Of a DNA stretch of 64,000 bases, positions 36,949-44,593 are shown in pieces; positions within the stretch are counted from its first letter, which is position 1; each line of letters starts with the position of its first letter. The position numbers were made by a program, and so were the translations under genes. The notes under the pieces were generated by a model. It saw only the letters and a list, made by a program, of their open reading frames with translations. It had not been told where the DNA came from and searched no databases. Location: assembly GCA_903925975.1 (NCBI GenBank), contig CAIYHG010000041.1, forward strand, positions 37,382-101,381, read 5' to 3'. The stretch is from an uncultured Acidobacteriia bacterium (GTDB lineage: Bacteria > Acidobacteriota > Terriglobia > Bryobacterales > Bryobacteraceae).

Positions 36949-38088
36949 TTAACCCACATCGGCCGCGGCCGAGCGGACAGTCCTCAAGTATTCTGGATAT
37001 CGGTTCGAAACTATAGCGTGCCTGATCTCACGCATGATGTCAAGGTAGCGCCGGATGTTGTGCCTGGTCGCCAAAGCCGCATACAGGATTTCCCCGGACA
37101 AAAACAGGTGCCTCAGATACGCCCGGGAGTGCGTGGAACACGTGTAGCAGCTACAATTTGGGTCCAAGGGACCCGAATCGTCGCGGTACCGAGCGTGTTT
37201 GATAATCACCCGCCCCTCGGACGTAAACAGGCAGCCATTCCGGGCATTCCGGGAAGGCAGCACGCAATCCATCATGTCCACGCCCCGGGCAACGTACTCC
37301 GGCAGTTCCGCCGGCATCCCCACGCCCATGGCGTAGCGAGGCCGGGAGCGCGGCAGAATCCCCTCGCACGCCTCCACCATTTCCAGGCTGAGCGGCCGGG
37401 GTTCCCCCACCGAAAGCCCTCCGATGGCGTACCCGTCCGCGTCCAGGTCCAGCAGGGCGGTGGCGCATTCCTGGCGCAAATCCGTGAAAACGGAACCCTG
37501 CACGATGGGAAACAGGGCGTGGCGGGTTTCGACGGAGGCCAGACGCGAGCGGTGGTGCGCCGCGGCCCTCTGCGCCCAGCGCAGCGTGCGATGCATGCTC
37601 TCCCGCGCGAATTCGTGCGTCACGGGGTATTCCGGACATTCGTCGAGCGCCATCAGGATGTCGCTGCCGTAGGCCAATTGGGCGTCCACGGTCGATTCCG
37701 GGGTGAACGTGTGCGCGTCGCCGTTCAGGTGCGACTGGAAAAGCACGCCATCTTCCTTGATCTTGCGCAAACCGCTTAGGCTGAAAACCTGAAAACCGCC
37801 CGAATCGGTCAGAATCGCGTTGGGCCACGCCATGAAACGGTGCAGGCCGCCCATGCTCTTGATGAGGTCCGCGCCCGGCCGCAAATAGAGGTGGTAGGTA
37901 TTGGCCAGCAGAATCCGGACCCCGAGGTCTTGGTCCAGGTCGCGCTGGGTCAGGCCTTTCACGGTAGCCTGGGTGCCCACGGGCATGAAAACCGGCGTCT
38001 CGATGGTTCCGTGCGGGGTATGCAGCAGACCTGCCCGGGCGCGGGTGGCGGGACATTCCGCCACCACTTCAAAGGTGATTTGGCTCAA
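36949..38088 (-). CDS. tgt: queuine/preQ1 tRNA-guanine transglycosylase
   Basis: The 379-residue protein exchanges guanine 34 of certain tRNAs for the queuosine precursor preQ1. Family motifs are ILTDSGGFQVFSL, the catalytic region GGLSVGEPRPL, YAMGVGMPAELPEYVARG with the conserved Asp in DMMDCVLPSRNARNG, and the zinc site CSCYTCSTHSRAYLRHL. The start is TTG at 38088, after GTAGAGAG. It is the first gene of the tgt-yajC-secDF-tonB-exb run. No other queuosine gene is in the window. Confidence 0.97.
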   Translation of the reverse strand: MSQITFEVVAECPATRARAGLLHTPHGTIETPVFMPVGTQATVKGLTQRDLDQDLGVRILLANTYHLYLRPGADLIKSMGGLHRFMAWPNAILTDSGGFQVFSLSGLRKIKEDGVLFQSHLNGDAHTFTPESTVDAQLAYGSDILMALDECPEYPVTHEFARESMHRTLRWAQRAAAHHRSRLASVETRHALFPIVQGSVFTDLRQECATALLDLDADGYAIGGLSVGEPRPLSLEMVEACEGILPRSRPRYAMGVGMPAELPEYVARGVDMMDCVLPSRNARNGCLFTSEGRVIIKHARYRDDSGPLDPNCSCYTCSTHSRAYLRHLFLSGEILYAALATRHNIRRYLDIMREIRHAIVSNRYPEYLRTVRSAAADVG

Positions 38089-38157
38089 CTCTCTACAGTA
38101 GGACAGGCTTCCGGACCGTGTCCAGCGGGCCGGGGCGGCCTAAGCTGCGCGATCTTG

Positions 38158-39180
38158 CTAGAAAAGGCCCAGGCGCAGAAACTTCTTGGGGTTGCCCCGG
38201 AATTCGCGCACTATGTCCCGAAACTCCGCCGCCGCTCCGTTCAACTCCTCGTAGCCGTGGGCGCTAATCATTGCGGGCGAAGCGTTGATTACGTCTACCC
38301 TCTCGATCCATTGCGCCAGCCTTCGATTCCAGTCCAAATACGCCTGGTCAGAAGCCATGAGACTTCCCGCGCGGATCTTTTCGGCCGATTCCCGCAGGTT
38401 CACTGCGGCCGTCTGCAGGCGGTCGTATTGCGCCGAATCCCGAAGCAGGGTTCCGGCGCTCCCCGCACCCGATTCGATGCGGGCCAACGCCTGATCGAAT
38501 CCGACCAGCAGATTGCGGATACGCGCATACTGGGCGTCGTCGTATAGAACCCGGCCTACGGTGTCGGTGCTATTGCGGGCGCGTCGGATCGCGTTTTCCA
38601 CTACGGCGAGTCTCCTGCGCGTGTCGTCGTACATGGCCGTCCCGACCATGAATTGTCCGACGCGTCCGCGCCCCTGCTCTATGTCGGTCAACACGGCCTC
38701 CATGGCCCGCAACTGCCGATCGAATTGCTGAAGATCGAGGTTGTTCATCAGCTCCGGCTGGGCGCGGTAGACTATTTCCCCGTTCGGCGGCACCCTTTGG
38801 GGGCTGGACCCGCTCGAAACATCCACGAAGCGGTCGCCAACCATGGTTTCCGCGTTGAACTGCGCCCAGGAATCGATGGGTATCTCGCGGAGGTGTCCCG
38901 TCTCCAGGCTCACGGTAACGCGAACCATTCGGTTGGGGTCGCCGCTGGGCGGCGCGAGGGAGACCGAATCCACCTTGCCCACGCCGATTCCGTCCACCCG
39001 AACCGGCGAGCCGGGGCCTATGCCGGTCGCATCGGGCGCATACAGGTAGATTCTGGCCTTCCGCTGAAACAGCGTCCCGCCCGTGAGCAGATAACAAAGC
39101 GTAATCAGGATGGCGCACGCGACCAGGGACACGACGGTGGTTCGAAACCTGGCCCAGCGCACGCGCCTCGCGGACGGCAT
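38158..39180 (-). CDS. MlaD/MCE-domain lipid transport protein
   Basis: The 340-residue protein has an N-terminal membrane anchor (about 13-31, VVSLVACAILITLCYLL) and an MCE domain (about 42-125) with YAPDATGIGPGSPVRVDGI and ETMVGDRFVDVS. The remaining 210 residues are mostly helical, rich in Arg, Gln and Ala. MCE proteins carry lipids between the membranes, usually with an ABC permease and ATPase. None is adjacent here, so its partners are elsewhere. It lies 70 bases upstream of tgt on the same strand and divergent from tatA. Confidence 0.87.
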   Translation of the reverse strand: MPSARRVRWARFRTTVVSLVACAILITLCYLLTGGTLFQRKARIYLYAPDATGIGPGSPVRVDGIGVGKVDSVSLAPPSGDPNRMVRVTVSLETGHLREIPIDSWAQFNAETMVGDRFVDVSSGSSPQRVPPNGEIVYRAQPELMNNLDLQQFDRQLRAMEAVLTDIEQGRGRVGQFMVGTAMYDDTRRRLAVVENAIRRARNSTDTVGRVLYDDAQYARIRNLLVGFDQALARIESGAGSAGTLLRDSAQYDRLQTAAVNLRESAEKIRAGSLMASDQAYLDWNRRLAQWIERVDVINASPAMISAHGYEELNGAAAEFRDIVREFRGNPKKFLRLGLF

Positions 39181-39255
39181 ATCCAGGATTCTACCGCGCG
39201 CCCGGCCTCCTATGACGCGCTACAATGAGGTGCAAACGTTCCCAAGAGGTGCCAG

Positions 39256-39435
39256 ATGCCCCAACTCGGTATGCCCGAACTGCTGATTATTCTGTTGATC
39301 GCAGTTCTGCTGTTCGGCGGTAAGAAGATCCCGCAACTCGCCCGCGGTCTGGGCGAAGGGATACGCAACTTTAAATCGTCCGTCAAAGAAGTCAAAGACG
39401 AAGAAGAGAAGCCGGCCCCCAAAGACAAGGCTTAA
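39256..39435 (+). CDS. tatA: twin-arginine translocase subunit TatA/TatE
   Basis: This short gene codes for 59 residues. It starts [20 protein letters not shown], a short membrane helix, and continues with the TatA hallmark [18 protein letters not shown], an amphipathic helix, then a Lys/Glu-rich tail. TatA forms the channel that moves folded proteins across the inner membrane. GAGGT lies eight bases before the ATG. No tatB or tatC is adjacent, so the rest of the Tat system must be elsewhere. Confidence 0.95.
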   Translation: MPQLGMPELLIILLIAVLLFGGKKIPQLARGLGEGIRNFKSSVKEVKDEEEKPAPKDKA

Positions 39436-39468
39436 CCATATTTCAGTAGCCAGAAGGCCTGTAATCGC

Positions 39469-39714
39469 GTGAAAATCCGGACCCGTAGGTTCGAAGGCCG
39501 TTGCGCCAGGCACAAACGATTTAACCCCGCCGTCGATGGACGGGGCGCCATCCGGGGGGGATGTGTCCGCTGCAATTTGCTGGCGGACATATGGGAAACC
39601 TCCCTAAAGCTGAACGCCCTGATTCGCAAGTGCGATCCCACCCACGATGATTTGCAGCGCCCGCGCGAGCCGGAGCCGGCGCACGACCCCCGGCAGTTGA
39701 GCTTGATCGACTAG
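39469..39714 (+). CDS. small Cys-containing protein, function unknown
   Basis: This is an 81-residue frame with GTG start. Cys12, His15, Cys32 and Cys35 (in GRCARH and GGCVRC) are spaced as a small zinc-binding module, and the stretch RFNPAVDGRGAIRGGC lies between them. I believe similar short proteins occur in other acidobacteria, but this is memory and not a search. The C-terminal 25 residues are acidic and Pro-rich. It follows tatA by 33 bases on the same strand. Confidence 0.6.
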   Translation: MKIRTRRFEGRCARHKRFNPAVDGRGAIRGGCVRCNLLADIWETSLKLNALIRKCDPTHDDLQRPREPEPAHDPRQLSLID

Positions 39715-39744
39715 CGGCGCCGGTCGAGATCCCCTTTGCGCTGC

Positions 39745-40080
39745 TTACGCCACCTTGCGGCGTTTCGATTTCCCGCCGGTCAGGATTCCGAGCATCTGAC
39801 GCGAATAGCCCGCCAGCGCCTTATCACCGGCTGCGGTGAGGCGACAAATCGTCAATGGCAGTTTGCCTTTGAACGTCTTCTGGATTTCTACATACCCGGC
39901 TTCTTCCAGCCTCGCGAGATGGCTGGAGAGGTTGCCCTGTGTGAAACTGCCTTCGCGCTGGAGATAGAGGAAGTCCGCTTGGCTGACGCCCTTGAGGATG
40001 GTGAGAATGGTCAGGCGCGCGGGTTCGTGCACGAGCCGGTTCAACTCCAGAATTTCCTGCGCGCGGGTCCTTACAGGCAT
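39745..40080 (-). CDS. winged-helix transcriptional regulator (ArsR/MarR-like)
   Basis: The 111-residue protein has LVHEPARLTILTIL, a helix-turn-helix with GSFTQGNLSSHLARLEEAGYV as recognition segment, and a wing (KGKLPLTICRLTAAG). This is the short single-domain winged-helix type with 'transcriptional regulator' homologues in many phyla. The C-terminus is basic (GGKSKRRKVA). Its start overlaps the end of the upstream membrane protein gene by ten bases, so it is translated with it. It probably controls that operon; the signal is unknown. Confidence 0.88.
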   Translation of the reverse strand: MPVRTRAQEILELNRLVHEPARLTILTILKGVSQADFLYLQREGSFTQGNLSSHLARLEEAGYVEIQKTFKGKLPLTICRLTAAGDKALAGYSRQMLGILTGGKSKRRKVA

Positions 40081-40757
40081 ACGCCCTCCGTCCGACGCGG
40101 CATGGGATTGTCATAGAGGTAGCGCGCGAACCGGCAGGCGCCTACACCGGCTAACCAGAGCCCTTCAATGATCCACACGACGGCGCGGTTGTAGTACTGA
40201 GGCGGCGTGGGCCTCAGAACCAAAAGCCCCGCTACCGGCAGGACAAGAACCGACCACCAGGAGTACGACCTTTCGCCGTTCCGATGGAGCGCGTACAAAG
40301 CGCCCGCCGCCGCTCCCAGCACAATCGCCGGAAGCCAGTGCCGCCACAACGATTCGCTCAAGTACCCTGCCAGAAGCAACACGAACACTGTGCGCCTGTA
40401 GTACTGCGTCACATTCGCGTCGGGCGCCCCGGCTGGAGAATTCAGGTGCAGAAGAGTAAAGATCTGGCGGGAATATACGCGATCCAGATCGACCGGAGGG
40501 CGGGCATACCCGGTCCGCGGGTAAGTGACTCTGGACTTCAGGAACCCTGTTACGCCGCGATCCCATCCATTCAACAGGCACAAGAAAAGCAGCACGTACC
40601 CGAAAGCGACGGTTGCTCTCAAAATACTGGTCGACAAATCGCGCACCAGCATCAGCCCAGCGCCGCAAAGGGCGAACTCGGCGCCGGTAACGATCTCAGG
40701 CAACCCGTCGCTGAACCAATACGCCGCCGCTCGGCGGCCCGGAGAATCGTCTTGCAT
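40071..40757 (-). CDS. multi-pass membrane protein, function unknown
   Basis: From the ATG at 40757 (GGAGAG eight bases upstream) the product is 228 residues with about six hydrophobic segments, such as SILRATVAFGYVLLFLCLL, WLPAIVLGAAAGALYAL and SVLVLPVAGLLVL. I recognise no named family. Membrane proteins coupled to a short winged-helix regulator are common, and the pair may act as a sensor or an envelope-stress module. An upstream in-frame start at 40844 lacks a ribosome-binding site. Confidence 0.7.
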   Translation of the reverse strand: MQDDSPGRRAAAYWFSDGLPEIVTGAEFALCGAGLMLVRDLSTSILRATVAFGYVLLFLCLLNGWDRGVTGFLKSRVTYPRTGYARPPVDLDRVYSRQIFTLLHLNSPAGAPDANVTQYYRRTVFVLLLAGYLSESLWRHWLPAIVLGAAAGALYALHRNGERSYSWWSVLVLPVAGLLVLRPTPPQYYNRAVVWIIEGLWLAGVGACRFARYLYDNPMPRRTEGVCL

Positions 40758-40868
40758 GCGAACTGCTCTCCTACGCAGTCCAGTTTGCGCCACAAACCAT
40801 ATCAAGTCAAGAACTTTGTCCTGCTCTCCGAGCGTCCGGCGCATGCCAGACTCAGCTATTCCATTGCG

Positions 40869-41057
40869 ATGGAGTTGATCTTCGAGGTTCGTGACGCCGA
40901 GGAGGGCGGGTTTTGCGCCCGAGCGTTAGGACACGCCATCTTTACCGAGGGCGACAACTGGGAAGAACTCCGGCGCAATGTGCTTGAGGCGACGTCCCTT
41001 CACTTTGAAGATGCACCGGAGCAGCCGAAGTTCGTGCAACGAAGACCCAACAAATAA
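40869..41057 (+). CDS. HicB-like small protein, no toxin partner seen
   Basis: The 62-residue protein begins MELIFEVRDAEEGGFCARAL and continues GHAIFTEGDNWEELRRNVLEA, the beta-strand and helix pattern of the HicB/DUF1902 fold. In many genomes such proteins precede a HicA-type RNA-binding toxin; here no such frame follows, and the C-terminus after HFEDAPEQ departs from the usual pattern. It is therefore an orphan or a degraded antitoxin. It lies just before the REP/transposase remnant. The ATG at 40869 is the only start that fits the family. Confidence 0.65.
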   Translation: MELIFEVRDAEEGGFCARALGHAIFTEGDNWEELRRNVLEATSLHFEDAPEQPKFVQRRPNK

Positions 41058-41107
41058 GGGCCTTCTCGTCCCCCTGTCGAAGGCTGCGGCGAAAACATCG
41101 CTGGTTC

Positions 41108-41134
41108 GTATCAGGGCACGGCTTCAGCCGTGCC
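41108..41134. repeat. REP hairpin, left copy
   Basis: The unit holds GGCACGGC, loop TTCA, GCCGTGCC, preceded by GTATCAG. It is the exact inverse of 41673-41699 over 27 bases. The pair brackets the transposase pseudogene. Confidence 0.9.
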
Positions 41135-41135
41135 G

Positions 41136-41633
41136 CTACCGGAGCGTCCCTTCGGCTTCAGCCGCCGTGTCTCTTCGACTTGACAGGTAAGAGAAGCAAT
41201 AAGGAAACTGGTCCGGCGAATCGGCCAAGCCAGCCTTCACGGGATTTGCCGCAATATAATCCCTGTGCTGCCGAAAGCTCAGGTCATCATCAACCCGCGT
41301 TTCGGAAAAGCCGCGTTGCCAGACGTCTCCCAAGTAGCCGTGCTATTTCTTGAGGCGATAAGAGAACCCGCCCTTGATCAATTGCATCGCCTTTTCGATC
41401 GACATTCCGCTTGCAACCGTGAGCAGCAGATGGACGTGATCGGGCATCACGACGAAATCGAGTAACTGGAATTGATGCCTTGCCACGCACGAACGCAAAA
41501 CGTCGATTAACAGCGTCGCATTGCGCTCGGATTGAAGCAGCGGAACGCCCAGGCTGGTCTTGGTAGTGGCGAAGAACGTCCGCAGATTGCGGACTATAGC
41601 GTCCGAACTCGCATTTCGACTTGGTACGGCCAT
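41136..41633 (-). pseudogene. REP-associated tyrosine transposase (RAYT/Y1 family), broken by an in-frame TAG
   Basis: From the ATG at 41633 the frame reads a Y1 transposase with the HUH motif in FVVMPDHVHLLL and then EKAMQLIKGGFSYRLKK. A TAG stop follows at 41343-41345. The same frame continues directly with HGYLGDVWQRGFSETRV and runs on to YIAANPVKAGL and a TAG at 41136. Intact relatives commonly have Glu or another residue where the TAG stands, so a single nonsense mutation split the gene. RAYTs are single-copy enzymes linked to spreading of REP hairpins. The two flanking hairpins fit that role. Confidence 0.9.
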
Positions 41634-41672
41634 GTTCTCGGGGGCTGAAGCCCACCTCTTATGCACCTGACC

Positions 41673-41699
41673 GGCACGGCTGAAGCCGTGCCCTGATAC
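41673..41699. repeat. REP hairpin, right copy, inverted
   Basis: This is the exact inverse complement of 41108-41134 over 27 bases, with the stem GGCACGGC/GCCGTGCC and loop TGAA. It lies 15 bases past the end of hpnD. A second, weaker hairpin (GGGGGCTGAAGCCCAC) is at 41639-41654, at the start of the pseudogene. Confidence 0.9.
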
Positions 41700-41714
41700 A
41701 AACCTACCCGTCGC

Positions 41715-42551
41715 TCACTCCACCAGCGCCTTCACCAAGATCCACGACTTCTTCAGCGCCGAGAGTCGCACCCGCTCGCTGAAAACATCGTAGTCTTTGC
41801 GCGCGATGCGGTCGAGAAGCTGTGAGTAAATCTCGATGAGCGCTCGTAGCGACGAACGGCTGCGGGGCTGCACCAAACCTATCAAAGGCCGCGACTCTTC
41901 GTAGTATGCTCGCGCGCGAGCGCCTTCGAAGCGCATCATCTGAATGAATGCCTCGCTGCGGGCGCCTTTGGAAAGATCCGCCTCGGTAACCCCGAAACGC
42001 GCCAAATCTTCCTGCGGCAGGTAGACCCGCCCCAGCCCGGCGTCTTCCCTGATATCGCGCAGGATGTTGGTCAACTGAAACGCGATGCCGCACTTTTCCG
42101 CAAGCGGCAATGCCGCGTCGGAATCGAACCCGAAGATGTGGATGATCGTGAGGCCCACCACCGAGGCCACTTGGTAGCAGTATCGGTACAAGTCCTCGAA
42201 CGTGGCGAAGCGGCGCGGCTCCAGATCGGAGGCGACGCCTTCGATCATCTGGTGGAAGTATTCGCCGGGAATACCGTATTCCCGCACGGCGTCGTGGAAT
42301 GCCGGCCAAACCGGATGCCCGCTGAAACGGCCCGCCAGCGCTTCGTCCAAATCCGCGCGCCACTGCTCGATGGCTGCGCGCGTGGCGCCGGGCTCGTCAC
42401 TCAAGTCGTCGCAATAGCGCATGAACGCGTAAATGGCGCACATGGCGTCGCGCTGTTCGCCTGAAAGCAACAGGAAAGAGTAATAGAAGTTCTTGGCGCG
42501 CGAGCGTGCGACTTTGCGGCAATAGGTCTTCGATTGCGCGAGCGCGTCCAT
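41715..42551 (-). CDS. hpnD: presqualene diphosphate synthase HpnD
   Basis: The 278-residue trans-isoprenyl diphosphate synthase has the two Asp-rich motifs YCDDLSDE and NILRDIREDAG. The opening SRAKNFYYSFLLLSGEQRDAM and the motif GRVYLPQEDLARFGV distinguish HpnD from HpnC. It joins two farnesyl diphosphates to presqualene diphosphate. HpnC then gives hydroxysqualene, and HpnE reduces that to squalene. It overlaps hpnC by one base and is the last gene of the operon; hpnE is not present. Confidence 0.92.
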   Translation of the reverse strand: MDALAQSKTYCRKVARSRAKNFYYSFLLLSGEQRDAMCAIYAFMRYCDDLSDEPGATRAAIEQWRADLDEALAGRFSGHPVWPAFHDAVREYGIPGEYFHQMIEGVASDLEPRRFATFEDLYRYCYQVASVVGLTIIHIFGFDSDAALPLAEKCGIAFQLTNILRDIREDAGLGRVYLPQEDLARFGVTEADLSKGARSEAFIQMMRFEGARARAYYEESRPLIGLVQPRSRSSLRALIEIYSQLLDRIARKDYDVFSERVRLSALKKSWILVKALVE

Positions 42552-43546
42552 CAGGCCGCCGTGGAGAACGCCGCGCGCGCAACGGCGCCGGCGAACAGGC
42601 CCAGGCGTTCCAGCTTGGAAACAGACGGCCGCGAGGCGAGAACGTTATAGTCCTGCCCTTCGATCTTTTCGAGCACCCTCATTCCGCCGCGGCTGAACAA
42701 ATCTAGATCCACCGAGAGCCGCCGGTCTACCATCCGCGAAAGCGGCAAGCCGTCTAAGAAGAGGCCCTGCGCCTTCTCCACCGCCTCGCGCATCGCGGCG
42801 CGGAACGCGGGCGTGAAGCGCCGTTCCAGCACGTCTTCGAGCGCGCAGCCGTTCTTCTCCAGCGCTTCGAGCGGCAGATACACCCGGCCCTTCAACAGAT
42901 CGACGGCCACATCCTGCCAGAAGTTGGCGAGTTGCAGCGCCGTACATGTGCAGTCCGATAACTGCTGCCGCTGCGCGTCCGAATACCCGCACAGGTACAA
43001 CACCAGCCTGCCCACCGGATTCGCCGAATAACGGCAGTAGTCCAGCAACTCGTCCCAATTGCGATAGCGCGTAACGGTCTGGTCCTGCACGAAGGCGCGG
43101 ATCAGATCGGCGAACGGCTCGCGCGGAATTGCATACTGCCGCACGGTCTCGCGCAACGCTACGAAGACCGGATGCGAAGCGCGTCCTTCGTACATCGCAT
43201 CCAACTCGGCGCGCCACCATTCCAGCAGGCGCAGGCTCTCGGCGCAGTCGCCGATTTCATCGCCCAGGTCGTCGGCCCAGCGGCAGAATGCGTACACGTT
43301 GAAAAAGTCCTGGCGCAGGTGCTTCGGCAGCAGGAAGCTGACCACGTGGAAGTTCTCGTAGTGACCGGTGGCCAGCCATTTCGTGTACGCTCGGGCGTCG
43401 GCCGGAGCAAACACTGCGGCCATGGCAGCCTCGGATTTCACGAAATCCGCAGGCGAGAGAAAGCTGCCCGCAAGCACGGAGGCATCGGAGGAGAACTGGT
43501 GGCCCGGCGCGTGGTCCGGCTTCGGGTCTCCAGGTGTGGTGCGCAC
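42551..43546 (-). CDS. hpnC: hydroxysqualene synthase HpnC
   Basis: The 331-residue squalene/phytoene-synthase homologue has HYENFHVVSFLLPKHLRQDF, RWADDLGDE, and the second Asp motif NFWQDVAVDLLKGRVYLP, all typical of HpnC. It converts presqualene diphosphate to hydroxysqualene in the HpnCDE route. The start is the GTG at 43546, six bases after the upstream dehydrogenase. About 45 extra N-terminal residues precede the family region, and a later start is possible, for instance the methionine at about residue 42. Confidence 0.92.
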   Translation of the reverse strand: MRTTPGDPKPDHAPGHQFSSDASVLAGSFLSPADFVKSEAAMAAVFAPADARAYTKWLATGHYENFHVVSFLLPKHLRQDFFNVYAFCRWADDLGDEIGDCAESLRLLEWWRAELDAMYEGRASHPVFVALRETVRQYAIPREPFADLIRAFVQDQTVTRYRNWDELLDYCRYSANPVGRLVLYLCGYSDAQRQQLSDCTCTALQLANFWQDVAVDLLKGRVYLPLEALEKNGCALEDVLERRFTPAFRAAMREAVEKAQGLFLDGLPLSRMVDRRLSVDLDLFSRGGMRVLEKIEGQDYNVLASRPSVSKLERLGLFAGAVARAAFSTAA

Positions 43547-43552
43547 GGCTGG

Positions 43553-44593
43553 TTACGGCAGGATCGCCGTCTTAAGGTGGCCGTTATGGCTCATCAGGTG
43601 GCGCATCACTTCGAGCAAGTTCGAAAGCGGCTCCTGGCGGTTCACGAACACCGAAGCCGAAATCTGGCCCTCGCACACCAGATCGAGCGCCTTTCGAATC
43701 GACGCCGGCGTGTGGTGGAACGTCGCCTTGCAGGTAATTTCGGAGTAATGCAGCAGCGCGGTATCGAAACTGATATGCGTCTCGCTGGGACACCCTCCGA
43801 AGAAGTTGACCGTTCCGCCCCGGCGGACCATATCCACGGCCCAGTGCCAGGTCAACGGCTTGCCGACGGCTTCGATCGCAATATCCGCGCCCCGGCCATC
43901 CGTCAGTTCGCGCACTGCGGCCACTGGGTCACGGTCGGAGGAAGCCTGTAACAACTCATCGGCGCCCAGCGCCGCGGCGCGGTCCAACTGGGTCGGACGG
44001 CGTCCTATGGCGATCACGCGGCACCCGTAAAGCTTCGCCAGTTTCACGAACATGAGCCCGATCGGGCCCAAACCAATCACTGCCAGAGTGTCCCCGGCCC
44101 GCGGCGAGGTTTCCTCCAGCCCGCGCAAGACGCAGGCCAGCGGCTCCACAAGCGCCGCGTCCAGATAGCCCACGTGATCCGGTATCAGGTGCGTGTTCCG
44201 CTCCACAATGCGGCCCGGAATGCGGATGTACTCGGCATATGCGCCGTTGTTGAAGAGAAGGTCCTCGCACAGATTCTGAAGACCCCGGCGGCAGAAGAAA
44301 CACTCGTCGCAGGGAGCTGAGTTCGCCGCCACTACGCGCTGCCCGATGGAGAACCGGGATACTCCATCGCCCACCGCCACCACATCCCCGGCCAATTCGT
44401 GCCCAAACACGGCTGGCGGGACGATCATCCGGGCGTGGTACCCGCGGCGAAACACCTTCACATCGGTGCCGCAGGTCAGGGCCACCTTCACCTTCACCAG
44501 GATGTCTCCACTGTCGATCGTGGGAACGGCTACGCGCTCGACCTGCAAGTTTTCCCTGCCGTAAAGCACAGCAGCCATCATTTGGCTATTCAC
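43553..44593 (-). CDS. zinc-dependent medium-chain dehydrogenase in hopanoid operon
   Basis: The 346-residue protein is of the alcohol/polyol dehydrogenase (MDR) superfamily. Catalytic-zinc ligands appear as Cys41 (CGTDVK) and His65-Glu66 (GHELAG). A structural-zinc loop has Cys95, Cys98, Cys101 and Cys109, and the NAD(P) motif GLGPIG is at 174-179. It is closest in style to the sorbitol/threonine dehydrogenase branch. The gene abuts the hpnG-dehydrogenase fusion with no gap; the start is GTG at 44593 (GAGG nearby), or ATG at 44581. Its place between hpnG and hpnC implies a hopanoid substrate, perhaps reduction of the ribosyl side chain. Confidence 0.92.
   Translation of the reverse strand: MNSQMMAAVLYGRENLQVERVAVPTIDSGDILVKVKVALTCGTDVKVFRRGYHARMIVPPAVFGHELAGDVVAVGDGVSRFSIGQRVVAANSAPCDECFFCRRGLQNLCEDLLFNNGAYAEYIRIPGRIVERNTHLIPDHVGYLDAALVEPLACVLRGLEETSPRAGDTLAVIGLGPIGLMFVKLAKLYGCRVIAIGRRPTQLDRAAALGADELLQASSDRDPVAAVRELTDGRGADIAIEAVGKPLTWHWAVDMVRRGGTVNFFGGCPSETHISFDTALLHYSEITCKATFHHTPASIRKALDLVCEGQISASVFVNRQEPLSNLLEVMRHLMSHNGHLKTAILP

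Noticed and set aside
41136..41333. separate 65-codon gene starting at 41333
   Set aside because: It is the in-frame continuation of the transposase after the TAG, with typical family sequence, not an independent gene.
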